15,057 bases of DNA from JBDRNO01 sp043811005 (GCA_043811005.1 JBDRNO010000126.1:1-15057); one strand, 5' to 3'; counted from the stretch's first letter, positions 1 through 6,954 are shown. Program-made: numbers and translations. The notes: a model not told the origin generated them from the letters alone.

Positions 1-283
1 ATTGATATTTGGAATTTATTTGTGATTTGTCATTTGTGATTTGGTGCTTCATTTTATGCAAACCTTGATTTTATGGACAGACTCTAATTAGACTTTAGTT
101 TAACTTTAATTTGATAAATGGTATATATGAAATTACAAAAAAACAGCCAGGTGCATGGAGTGTGATTTTCAACTCCATGCACCAAGCCCCTTGCCCCATG
201 CTGATATAATTAATACTATTCAACACATTATATTAACAACGTTTTTCTAAACTAAAGCCAATAATTAATTAAGGAGGAAAAAA
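1..283. other. Non-coding leader with word repeats and a hairpin
   Basis: No gene is visible here. Bases 1-60 carry a degenerate repeat of words such as TGTGATTTG, related to the ATTTGAGATTTGG repeats near 3300, 3740, 8220 and 14980. A strong hairpin lies at 150-183. The final bases carry the Shine-Dalgarno of the arsF-like gene (AAGGAGG at 271-277). I could not identify a convincing TAnnTTTG promoter; TAACTTTA near 107 is one mismatch away. Confidence 0.6.
150..183. repeat. 12-bp perfect hairpin upstream of arsF-like gene
   Basis: GGTGCATGGAGT at 150-161 is the exact reverse complement of ACTCCATGCACC at 172-183, with a 10-base loop that can form three further pairs. No T-tract follows, so it is more likely a dispersed palindromic repeat or leader hairpin than a standard terminator. 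Related GCATGG words continue to about 202. Confidence 0.6.
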
Positions 284-703
284 ATGAAAAATCTATTGAT
301 CTGTTTATTAGTGTTATTTTCCGGAACAGTAGCTGTTCAAGCTCAAACAAAGGAATCCAAAACCGGGAAAGCAAAAGTGGAAGTCTACTACTTTCACAGA
401 ACCAACCGCTGTGGTGGATGTATAGCAATGGAAAAAAATACAAAAAAAACATTAGAGACATACTTTTCAAAGGAAGTTGAAGAAGGAACGGTAAAGTTTA
501 TTATTGCAAATATTGATGAAGAAAAGAATGAGCCACTTGCAGAAGAATATAAAGTGTATGGCTCTTCGTTATTTGTTACCAAAATTGATGGAATAAATGA
601 GACCAGGACAAATATGACAAACTTTGCCTTTTCTTACGGCAAGAATAATCCCGAAAAATTCATGAAAGGATTAAAGGAAAAGATTGATGAAAATTTGAAA
701 TAA
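284..703 (+). CDS. arsF: ArsF-like periplasmic thioredoxin-fold protein
   Basis: A 139-residue secreted protein. Residues 1-20 form a signal peptide with a probable cut after AVQA. The mature part is thioredoxin-like: a beta strand (KVEVYYFHRT) leads into the redox motif CGGC at residues 43-46. The spacing NRCGGC and the following IAMEKN helix match the family annotated as ArsF, described as a subunit for reducing nitro-aromatic arsenicals together with ArsE. The start is fixed by a strong Shine-Dalgarno (AAGGAGG, seven bases before the ATG). The next gene is the ArsG-like permease, the expected ArsF partner. No ArsE-type gene is seen in the window. The fold and secretion are clear from sequence; the substrate is inferred from family and neighbours. 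It could instead be a generic electron carrier for the permease. Confidence 0.68.
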   Translation: MKNLLICLLVLFSGTVAVQAQTKESKTGKAKVEVYYFHRTNRCGGCIAMEKNTKKTLETYFSKEVEEGTVKFIIANIDEEKNEPLAEEYKVYGSSLFVTKIDGINETRTNMTNFAFSYGKNNPEKFMKGLKEKIDENLK

Positions 704-705
704 TC

Positions 706-771
706 GTTACTGTTCTGGTAGGCATGAAAAAACTTAAAAAACCTGCCACAAAGGCACCCCAGTACAGTAAC
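706..771 (+). promoter_or_regulatory. Structured RNA hairpin between arsF and arsG
   Basis: GTTACTGT (706-713) pairs with ACAGTAAC (764-771). After a T-T mismatch, CTGG (715-718) pairs with CCAG (759-762). Inside, GGCA (721-724) can pair with TGCC (744-747). The hairpin fills nearly the whole gap between the two genes. It has no T-tract, so it may tune the expression ratio or mRNA stability rather than stop transcription. Confidence 0.45.
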
Positions 772-787
772 AAATAATCCTTTTTTT

Positions 788-1495
788 ATGGAAATTTTTT
801 TTCAAAATTTATTAGACAGCACAAATATTCCATTCCTATCGGCTTTCATTTTGGGATTAATGACAGCTATCAGCCCATGTCCGCTGGCTACAAACATTAC
901 AGCAATAGCATATATCAGTAAAGATATTGATAACCGGAACAGAACTTTTACTAACGGTTTGATCTACACTTTGGGCAGGGCTATATCCTATACTGTTTTA
1001 GGGCTTATATTATATTTTGGGGCAAGCACATTTGATGTTGCCAATATATTCCAGGGCTACGGGGAAAAATTATTAGGGCCTCTTTTCGTGATCATCGGGG
1101 TTTTCATGCTTGATGTTGTAAAAATAAAATTTCCCGGGTTTGGCAAATTAACTGAAAAGATGGAACAAAAAAGCCAAACAGGTGGTATTCTGAACGTGCT
1201 TTTACTTGGAATTGTTTTTGCCTTGGCATTCTGTCCATATAGCGGTGTATTGTATTTTGGAATGTTGATCCCTATGACCATAGCAAGTGTTCAGGGCTTG
1301 TTTTTGCCGGTGATTTTTGCTATTGGAACCGGATTGCCGGTAATCATTATCGCGTGGTTTATCGCATTCACAGTTTCCGGGGTTGGTAATTTTTATAACA
1401 AACTCAAAATATTTGAGTTTTGGTTTCGCAGGGTTGTTTCAGCGGTCTTTATCATAATAGGGCTGTATTATATTTATATAATGTTTGTTCAATAA
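788..1495 (+). CDS. arsG: ArsG-like permease, CcdA/DsbD membrane family
   Basis: A 235-residue inner-membrane protein with about six hydrophobic segments. It has the two Cys-Pro motifs of the CcdA/DsbD fold: SPCP with Cys31 and FCP with Cys149, each at the start of a membrane helix in a pseudo-repeat. Members of this family beside a CxxC ArsF protein are annotated as ArsG, the efflux permease for reduced amino-aromatic arsenicals. It follows the ArsF-like gene by 84 bases on the same strand, probably co-transcribed. There is no clear Shine-Dalgarno before the ATG. The family and both cysteines are directly visible; arsenical export is inferred. The alternative is a CcdA-type thiol-electron conduit that keeps the CGGC protein reduced. 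The two roles are not exclusive. Confidence 0.68.
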   Translation: MEIFFQNLLDSTNIPFLSAFILGLMTAISPCPLATNITAIAYISKDIDNRNRTFTNGLIYTLGRAISYTVLGLILYFGASTFDVANIFQGYGEKLLGPLFVIIGVFMLDVVKIKFPGFGKLTEKMEQKSQTGGILNVLLLGIVFALAFCPYSGVLYFGMLIPMTIASVQGLFLPVIFAIGTGLPVIIIAWFIAFTVSGVGNFYNKLKIFEFWFRRVVSAVFIIIGLYYIYIMFVQ

Positions 1496-1743
1496 AAGTA
1501 TCATAACTAATCAGTTTATTAATAAAGTGTAATCAATAAATAACCTGTTCTTTTCGGTTTCTCGGTACTCGGGTGTCAGTTATCGGTTTGTCAGGTTGCC
1601 GGTTTTCGGGTAATCAGTTGTTATATAAAAATGCCAATTTTTCAGTAAACTAACTGGCTATCCGATGATTGAAAAACTGATACCGTTCGGTTGAACTCAC
1701 GCTGAAACCCGATTAACCGATTAACCGAAAACTGATAACCGAA

Positions 1744-1834
1744 AACTGATAACTGATAACTGATAACTGATAACTGATAACTGATAACTGATAACTGATA
1801 ACTGATAACTGATAACTGATAACTGATAACTGAT
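1744..1834. repeat. Tandem repeat, 13 copies of AACTGAT
   Basis: The heptamer AACTGAT is repeated exactly 13 times (91 bases). Related but imperfect AACTGATAACCGA words precede it. It ends about 100 bases before the ArsP-like start. Such perfect short repeats usually vary in copy number between strains. Confidence 0.9.
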
Positions 1835-1906
1835 AAACTGAAATTATACTTATTAGAAATAGATCGGGAAACTATAAAATTATTTAAAAATTAATCAAAC
1901 TGATTA

Positions 1907-1919
1907 GATACTAAGTATC
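1907..1919. promoter_or_regulatory. 13-base palindrome before the arsP start
   Basis: GATACT and AGTATC flank a single central A, ending 11 bases before the ATG of the permease. It could be an operator for this gene. It also overlaps the right end of the insertion-like element, so it may be only a product of that insertion. Confidence 0.3.
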
Positions 1920-1930
1920 ATTTCAAGAAA

Positions 1931-3241
1931 ATGGACTATAAAAGAGAGTTAAAAATTTTAGCATGGCTTCTGGGGATATTTGTCTTTGCCTATTTTATTC
2001 CCCTCACTAACTCTAAAGTTCAAAATGCTATTTTCGAGGCTTTTCGCCTATTACAATGGTATGCGAGAAATCACACATTGGCTTGTGTTGTACCTGCACT
2101 CTTTATTGCAGGCGCTATAATCACCTTTTTATCCCAGGATGCTGTATTAAAATATTTAGGGCCCAAAGCAAATAAACCGCTTGCTTATTCTGTCGCCTCA
2201 GTTTCCGGCATTATTTTGGCTGTTTGTTCATGCAGTGTATTACCGATGTTTGCCGGCATTTACAAACTGGGCGCAGGGCTCGGCCCGGCAACTGCTTTTC
2301 TTTATTCCGGCCCGGCTATCAACATAATGGCTATATTTCTAACAGCCCGGGTACTCGGTTTTGAAATCGGACTGGCAAGGGCTATAGGTGCAATTGTCTT
2401 TGCAGTTATTGTCGGTCTTTTAATGTTCGCCATATTTCGAAAAGCTGAAAAGGATAGAACTGAGGGTATTGGTTTTGCAGAAACAGAGAATAAATCTACA
2501 CGACCTGTATGGAAAACAGCGTTTCTTATGGCGAGTATGGTATTATTTCTTGTATTCAGCGACTGGTTTAATCCCGGCAATGTTATAGTTTACCAAGCCA
2601 ATGGAGAAAAGTTTAAGGCAATTGTGCTTCATGAGATGCAGGATCAAGTTAGGTTTCAACTCGATGCTGATTATAATGATAGAAAAAAAGGAGAAAAGAT
2701 CACCCTTTTAAAGACTGATATAAAAAAGATCGAAAATGTGAAATCATGGGTCATTACGATACACCAGATCCGATGGTATCTCGCCGGGCTGATGGGGCTT
2801 TTTGTTTTGTTAATGGTGATTTTTTGGGTCCCTAAAGATGAATTTAATCTATGGATGAATAACACATGGGATTTCACAAAAATGCTGGTCCCGTTGCTGT
2901 TTGGTGGAGTTTTTGTTGTTGGATTTATTTCCGAGCTAATACCGGAGGCAGTTGTGGCAGGTTATGTTGGAGACAATTCTCTATTCGCCAATTTTTTTGC
3001 CAGTATTATTGGCGCGTTTATGTACTTTGCTACGCTTACGGAAATACCTATTACCGAAGCGCTCATGAAACTCGGGATGCATAAAGGGCCTGTTATGGCG
3101 CTTCTATTAGCCGGGCCTGCCCTTTCATTACCTAGTATTCTGATCATCGGTAAAGTGCTGGGATGGAAAAAAACATTTGTATTTATTACCCTTGTTGTTA
3201 TTATGGCAACAACGACAGGTATTATTTTCGGGATGATCTAG
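1931..3241 (+). CDS. arsP: ArsP/COG0701 family permease
   Basis: A 436-residue inner-membrane permease. The first half has the family hallmark: a membrane helix ending in CSCSVLP (Cys99, Cys101), then a Gly/Ala-rich stretch with FLYSGPAINIM. The second half repeats the pattern with ITEALMKLG and LLAGPALSLPS, as expected for the duplicated permease fold. Family members such as ArsP export trivalent organoarsenicals; others in COG0701 are uncharacterised. A soluble segment at about residues 210-285, rich in Lys/Asp/Glu, separates the halves. It is longer than in short ArsP proteins and could be a substrate or partner domain. There is no good Shine-Dalgarno, but the N-terminus (KREL before the first membrane helix) looks natural. 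It sits downstream of arsF-arsG and upstream of arsR. Family is secure; organoarsenical export is inferred from context. Confidence 0.7.
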   Translation: MDYKRELKILAWLLGIFVFAYFIPLTNSKVQNAIFEAFRLLQWYARNHTLACVVPALFIAGAIITFLSQDAVLKYLGPKANKPLAYSVASVSGIILAVCSCSVLPMFAGIYKLGAGLGPATAFLYSGPAINIMAIFLTARVLGFEIGLARAIGAIVFAVIVGLLMFAIFRKAEKDRTEGIGFAETENKSTRPVWKTAFLMASMVLFLVFSDWFNPGNVIVYQANGEKFKAIVLHEMQDQVRFQLDADYNDRKKGEKITLLKTDIKKIENVKSWVITIHQIRWYLAGLMGLFVLLMVIFWVPKDEFNLWMNNTWDFTKMLVPLLFGGVFVVGFISELIPEAVVAGYVGDNSLFANFFASIIGAFMYFATLTEIPITEALMKLGMHKGPVMALLLAGPALSLPSILIIGKVLGWKKTFVFITLVVIMATTTGIIFGMI

Positions 3242-3291
3242 AAGGTTAAATAGAGTCTATAAAGTCAAAGATTTTTTCAAAAATGGAAATT

Positions 3292-3362
3292 TCATCCTGA
3301 AACAAGTTCAGGACCAAATTCCAAATTTCAAATTTCAAATTCCAAATTTCAAAAAATGAACT
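3292..3362. repeat. Left inverted word-repeat arm of four-helix island
   Basis: A hairpin motif (CCTGAA-ACAAG-TTCAGG) is followed by tandem variants of CAAATTTCAAATT up to the start of the four-helix-bundle ORF. The words are the reverse complement of the GAAATTTGAGATTTG words after the ORF (3733-3770), so the ORF lies between long imperfect inverted repeats. Confidence 0.65.
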
Positions 3363-3736
3363 ATGAAGTATGAAAGAGTCCTTGGTGAAAGATTGCTGCA
3401 GTTTGCGGTGGATGTTATTCTGTATCTTCGTACAGTAAAAAATACGCTGGAAACAATGGACATTAAACACCAGCTTATAAAAGCAGTAACATCCACCGGC
3501 GCTAATTATGAAGAAGTTCAGGGCGCCCAATACCGGATAAAAAAACGTAAATGAGCATATCTCTAAAGGAAATACGAGAATCTCATTTTTTCCTCAAGGT
3601 TTTTCTACGTCTCAAACAGGGCGATACAGGGAAATGCCAACAGTTGGTTAAAGAGGGATCAGAACTAAAACGCATCCTTGCCTCTATCCTCAACAAATTA
3701 TCTACCCTATTACTTCTTTTCATTCCCTCTTTGTAA
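3363..3736 (+). pseudogene. Split four-helix-bundle (23S rRNA IVP-like) gene
   Basis: Two short ORFs together match one four-helix-bundle protein of the family first seen in 23S rRNA intervening sequences (TIGR02436). The first, 3363-3554, has the N-terminal helices (RLLQFAVDVILYLRTV, then IKHQLIKAVTSTGANYEEV). The second, 3551-3736, in another frame, has the third and fourth helices (ISLKEIRESHFFLKVFLRLK). The usual linker (G-A-x-S-x-x-D-F-x-x-K-) is garbled to GAQYRIKKRK before the stop. The second ORF starts at an ATG overlapping the stop (ATGA), so coupled translation of two halves cannot be excluded. A frameshift with small deletion is the simpler reading. It is flanked by inverted repeats and is probably not part of the arsenic pathway. 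Confidence 0.65.
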
Positions 3737-3830
3737 TTTGAGATTTGTAATTTGAAATTTGAGATTTGAGATTGGTGTTGGATAATGGATATTGGAAATT
3801 GGTGTTGGATAGTGGAGATTGGAAAAAAGA
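3733..3830. repeat. Right word-repeat arm of four-helix island
   Basis: Variants of AATTTGAGATTTG, then of GGATATTGGAAATTGGTGTTG, run from the end of the four-helix ORF to about 30 bases before the ArsR promoter. The first set is the inverted partner of the arm at 3292-3362. Confidence 0.65.
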
Positions 3831-3853
3831 AACAAAAAATTAGTAACTAAAAA

Positions 3854-3877
3854 TAATGTCGTATGTTTGCAACATTA
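3854..3877. promoter_or_regulatory. arsR promoter -7 box inside an inverted repeat
   Basis: TATGTTTG at 3862-3869 fits the Bacteroidota -7 consensus TAnnTTTG. It is bracketed by TAATGT (3854-3859) and ACATTA (3872-3877), a perfect 6-bp inverted repeat with a 12-base spacer. That is the size of an ArsR/SmtB dimer site and is placed to block RNA polymerase, suggesting self-repression. No clear -33 TTG was found. Confidence 0.5.
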
Positions 3878-3889
3878 AACATTACGATC

Positions 3890-4222
3890 ATGACAAATAA
3901 TAAAGCAGATGAATTTAAAGAGGAACAGCAGGAACTTGCTCAAATTAGTAAAATGTTTTCACATCCGGCACGAATTGCTATTATTCAACTTTTAGCAGAA
4001 AAAAAAGAAATTAAAACAGGCAATATATCAGATAACCTGCCTATAAGCCGCACAACCGTTTCTCAACATTTAAAAGAACTTAAAGAAATAGAAATAATTA
4101 AAGGGACAATTGATGGCTTAAAAATTCATTATTGTTTAGATATGGTTCGTTTGAAGGAGATAGAAACTAAATATAATAAATTTTTTAAGAATACTATTTC
4201 AACATTCTTTTGTAAATGTTAA
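3890..4222 (+). CDS. arsR: ArsR/SmtB family metalloregulatory repressor
   Basis: A 110-residue winged-helix repressor. The first helices (MFSHPARIAIIQLL) and the recognition helix (ISRTTVSQHLKELKE, residues 52-66) are typical of ArsR, followed by the wing (IIKGTIDGLKIHY). I chose the ATG at 3890 because the upstream ATG at 3863 lies inside the -7 promoter box. Cysteines are few: Cys82 just after the wing and a C-terminal Cys108-Lys-Cys110. These three could form an As(III) site, as variable sites are known in ArsR proteins, but this is inference. It lacks the classic ELCVCDL motif in the recognition helix. It is followed by the thiol protein, ABC exporter and ACR3 genes, which it likely controls with itself. 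The family is secure; the inducer is inferred. Confidence 0.85.
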   Translation: MTNNKADEFKEEQQELAQISKMFSHPARIAIIQLLAEKKEIKTGNISDNLPISRTTVSQHLKELKEIEIIKGTIDGLKIHYCLDMVRLKEIETKYNKFFKNTISTFFCKC

Positions 4223-4304
4223 TTGTTAAGGACATAATTTTACAAATTGAATAAAAAAATGCCACTAAATCACTAAAATTCGTTATCCAATTAATTAATA
4301 AATT

Positions 4305-5060
4305 ATGAAAACACTATTTTTTTACCCTTTGCTAATATTATTAGCTTTTACAGGAATCAAGCAGGGAAAAACGTCTGTATCAGAAGAAATAGAAAAAGCA
4401 AATAATGCTGGTAAGGCTGTATTTATGGTTGTTACTGACCCGGCAGTTGTTAATACAACAAATGCTTTAAATACTGCACAACAAGCCAAAAAATTACACC
4501 CCAAATCAGCAGTTATCAAGATGAACAGGTCAGATGCTGTCAATAAAGAACTGGTTGCTAAATACCGGTTGGCTGGAGCGCCATTACCATTGATTTTAGT
4601 CATTGCATCCAATGGCGTTGTTACGGGCGGGTATCAGGTTAACCAGGCAACAGCAGATAATTTAGTTGCATTAATACCATCCCCGAAAAAGGCAGAGGTA
4701 TTGCTTACGTTAAATCAGCGTAAATCGGCATTTATTGTTGTAAGTAAAAAATCAATGCTGAAAAAGAAAGAGGTTGTAAGCAAATGCCAGCTTGCCTGTG
4801 CTGAAATGAATAACAGAGCCAAAGTGATTGAAATTGACTTAGACGACACAAAGGAAAAAAGCTTTTTAAGTGAGCTTAAAGTTAACCAACTTGCAACCCA
4901 GCCGCAAACATACGTAATCAACGCCAATGGACAAATGACCGGCACTTTAAGCGGTGTTGTAGATACAAAAACCCTCATAGCCACTGCAACAAAAGCAGCC
5001 GGTGGTGGTTGCTGCCCCAAGGGAAGCAAGAAAAGTTGCGGGCCAACTAAGAACAAGTAG
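4305..5060 (+). CDS. Secreted tandem thioredoxin-fold protein with Cys tail
   Basis: A 251-residue protein with an N-terminal hydrophobic signal (residues 1-18), so probably exported. Two thioredoxin-like folds follow, about residues 25-125 and 130-230. Each keeps the cis-Pro loop (GAPLPLILVI near 91; ATQPQTYVIN near 197). Neither has CxxC: the first has TDPAVV at that site, and the second has Cys161 and Cys165 spaced CxxxC. The C-terminus ends in a Gly-rich linker with Cys236-Cys237 and Cys245. A free Cys-Cys tail suits binding of soft metals or As(III), so a chaperone handing ligand to the ABC exporter starting six bases downstream is plausible. I recognise no named family. The paired domains are inferred from motifs; the function is a hypothesis. 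Confidence 0.6.
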   Translation: MKTLFFYPLLILLAFTGIKQGKTSVSEEIEKANNAGKAVFMVVTDPAVVNTTNALNTAQQAKKLHPKSAVIKMNRSDAVNKELVAKYRLAGAPLPLILVIASNGVVTGGYQVNQATADNLVALIPSPKKAEVLLTLNQRKSAFIVVSKKSMLKKKEVVSKCQLACAEMNNRAKVIEIDLDDTKEKSFLSELKVNQLATQPQTYVINANGQMTGTLSGVVDTKTLIATATKAAGGGCCPKGSKKSCGPTKNK

Positions 5061-5066
5061 AAGAAT

Positions 5067-6287
5067 ATGAACCTTTTCAAGTTAGTTTGGTTAGAATTAT
5101 TGCATAGAAGGTCGCAATTAATTTCGGGGCTTTTGGCTATTACCCTTGGAATTGGTGTTATTGTCGGAATTCAAAGTGTTGCTGTTTTTTCTGAAAAAGC
5201 TGTAGCCATCAATCTTGATAATCTCGGTGCTAATATTTTAGTCCTTCCACAAGGTGCAAGTATTGACGATTATTATACAGCAGATATTGATGCACCCACA
5301 TTTCCGATGGATTATGTTGAAAACATCTTAACATCAACTTTGCCGGGAGTTGATAATTTATCCCCAAAACTTACAAGGCGTGTTGAAATTAACGGCAACA
5401 AAATCGTTTTGACAGGCATTCTTCCGGCAAGTGAAATTGCTTCAAAACCAATCTGGCAAACAGCAGGACTTATAAGCGATGAAATGAAGGCTAGCTGTGC
5501 TGCAAATATTAAAGCTAATCAATCAAAAGGTTATGAAGATGAACGCCTTCAAAGAAAAGTTATAGATTCACTTAGCACATATCAATGTCTTGTAGGTACG
5601 GTCGCAGCAGAAAAATTATCTCTTTCTGAAGGAAGTAAGGTAATAATTAATGATAAAGAATTTACCGTGACAAAATTATTGCCTGAAACAGGAACAGTTG
5701 ATGATGACCGTATTTTTGCTCACTTAAATACAGTTCAGGATTTACTTGGTACCGGACAACAGGTTAGTGCAATTGAAATAATGGGATGCTGTAATGCTAT
5801 TTCTGAAGGGTTATTAGGGAAGTTACGTAATATTCTGCCTGATACACGAATTACCACCATTGGGCAGATAGTTTCCACTCAAATTGAAACCAATAAATTA
5901 ATGAATAAAGTATCACTGATATTCCTCATTATTATCCTTTTTGTAGGAGGTATCTCAATTGGTAATTTTATGTGGGCTAATGTAAACGAAAGACGTAAAG
6001 AGATAGGAATATTACGAATGATGGGAACTCCAAAATACTTAATTTATATGACACTTTTAATCAAAGCTTCTGTTTTAGGTGTTCTTGGTGGTATTCTTGG
6101 CTATATAATCGGTACCTTGGCAGGAGTGATACTTGGACCATACCTGGCGGATATTATTGTACAACCTGTGCCGGTCTTCTTATTATGGTCTGTTATTATA
6201 TCAGTGATTATTTCTTTACTGGGTTCATTAATACCTGCGTATTTAGCAGCTAAAATTGAACCTTTTGCTAATATGCAGGAGGTATAA
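5067..6287 (+). CDS. FtsX/MacB-type ABC transporter permease
   Basis: A 406-residue membrane subunit of the type VII (MacB/LolC/FtsX) ABC family. It has one N-terminal membrane helix (residues about 19-41), a large periplasmic domain (about 42-280), then three membrane helices (about 283-304, 331-357, 367-395). The coupling motif NERRKEIGILRMMG (307-320) is standard for the family. The periplasmic domain holds four cysteines: 144, 174 and an adjacent pair at 241-242 (GCCN). A vicinal pair there is unusual for a lipoprotein or FtsX system and recalls the Cys-Cys tail of the preceding secreted protein. The gaps are six bases upstream and one base before the ATPase start, so this is a tight operon. 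Such pumps move periplasmic substrates or do mechanical work. Metalloid or thiol-adduct handling is inferred from the arsR-acr3 context. Confidence 0.78.
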   Translation: MNLFKLVWLELLHRRSQLISGLLAITLGIGVIVGIQSVAVFSEKAVAINLDNLGANILVLPQGASIDDYYTADIDAPTFPMDYVENILTSTLPGVDNLSPKLTRRVEINGNKIVLTGILPASEIASKPIWQTAGLISDEMKASCAANIKANQSKGYEDERLQRKVIDSLSTYQCLVGTVAAEKLSLSEGSKVIINDKEFTVTKLLPETGTVDDDRIFAHLNTVQDLLGTGQQVSAIEIMGCCNAISEGLLGKLRNILPDTRITTIGQIVSTQIETNKLMNKVSLIFLIIILFVGGISIGNFMWANVNERRKEIGILRMMGTPKYLIYMTLLIKASVLGVLGGILGYIIGTLAGVILGPYLADIIVQPVPVFLLWSVIISVIISLLGSLIPAYLAAKIEPFANMQEV

Positions 6288-6288
6288 G

Positions 6289-6954
6289 ATGATATTAAGA
6301 GTAGAAAAACTTTCAAAACAATACAATCATAAAGACGGACCTGTTGATGCGTTGAAAGATATTACTTTAAATATAAAAGAAGGTTCGTTTGTTACAATAA
6401 CAGGACCGTCCGGTTCAGGCAAAACTACATTATTACTTGCTCTTAGTGGTTTGATACGTCCAACTTCAGGACATATTACTTTCAAAGAACAAGCTTTAGA
6501 AACTGCTACTGATAATAAACTGGCACATTTTCGTAAAAATCATGTGGGGTTTGTAATGCAAAATTTTTCTTTAATACCCTATTTAACAGCTATTCAAAAT
6601 GTAATGATACCATTATCACTACAAAACGTTGATTATTCCAGGCAATTGCCCCTTGCTACTGCGGTTTTGGAGCTCGTTGGATTAGGAGACCGTTTAAATC
6701 ATTTACCGCGAGAATTATCTTCAGGTCAACAGCAACGGGTTTCTATTGCAAGAGCTTTGATAAATAAGCCATCTGTTATTTTTGCTGATGAACCAACAGG
6801 CAATCTTGACCCATCTTTAGCTGTAGAAATTTTAGAGTTCCTTAAAGATATTAACCAAACAAAAGGTATTACAATTATTTTGGCAACTCATAGTCCTTTA
6901 GCGGCAGAATATGGTAATATTAGAATTCAACTGAAAGATGGAAAAACGGTCTGA
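6289..6954 (+). CDS. LolD/MacB-like ABC transporter ATPase
   Basis: A 221-residue nucleotide-binding subunit partnering the FtsX-like permease. It shows Walker A GPSGSGKT (39-46), Q-loop Gln91, signature LSSGQQQR (143-150), Walker B VIFADE (163-168) and H-loop His201. The D-loop form GNLDPSLA is typical of the LolD/FtsE/MacB branch. The start at 6289 is set by a perfect Shine-Dalgarno (AGGAGGT, 6277-6283) located in the end of the permease gene; longer reading frames upstream ignore it. Length is normal for the family. The 3' end overlaps the start of a cation diffusion facilitator remnant at 6938. The enzyme type is certain; the transported substrate is unknown. Confidence 0.9.
   Translation: MILRVEKLSKQYNHKDGPVDALKDITLNIKEGSFVTITGPSGSGKTTLLLALSGLIRPTSGHITFKEQALETATDNKLAHFRKNHVGFVMQNFSLIPYLTAIQNVMIPLSLQNVDYSRQLPLATAVLELVGLGDRLNHLPRELSSGQQQRVSIARALINKPSVIFADEPTGNLDPSLAVEILEFLKDINQTKGITIILATHSPLAAEYGNIRIQLKDGKTV

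Larger units (their letters stand above)
1496..1921. mobile_element. MITE-like insertion with 9-bp direct repeats
   Basis: The 435-base gap between the ArsG-like and ArsP-like genes has no gene. The 9-mer AAGTATCAT occurs at 1496-1504 and again at 1913-1921, like a target duplication. Just inside, CTAATCAGTTTATTAAT (1507-1523) is inverted at 1890-1907, where one extra base is present, giving about 17-bp terminal inverted repeats. Within lie inverted word arms (CGGTTTTCGGG-type words at 1550-1620, AACCGAAAACTG-type words at 1708-1745) and 13 tandem heptamers. No transposase is present, so it would be a non-autonomous element of about 408 bp. The repeats are read directly; mobility is inferred. 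Confidence 0.5.

Noticed and set aside
3246..3530. 94-residue - strand ORF with a repeated FEIWNLK pattern
   Set aside because: It is the translation of the word-repeat arm and the antisense of the four-helix ORF.
3863..3889. Upstream ATG extending ArsR by nine residues
   Set aside because: The codons overlap the -7 box TATGTTTG, so they are unlikely to be transcribed as coding sequence.
4715..5080. 121-residue - strand ORF opposite the thioredoxin-like gene
   Set aside because: It is antisense to a well-formed secreted protein and has no recognisable motif.
6256..6288. 11-residue extension of the ABC ATPase
   Set aside because: A perfect Shine-Dalgarno at 6277-6283 points to the ATG at 6289, and the family begins there.
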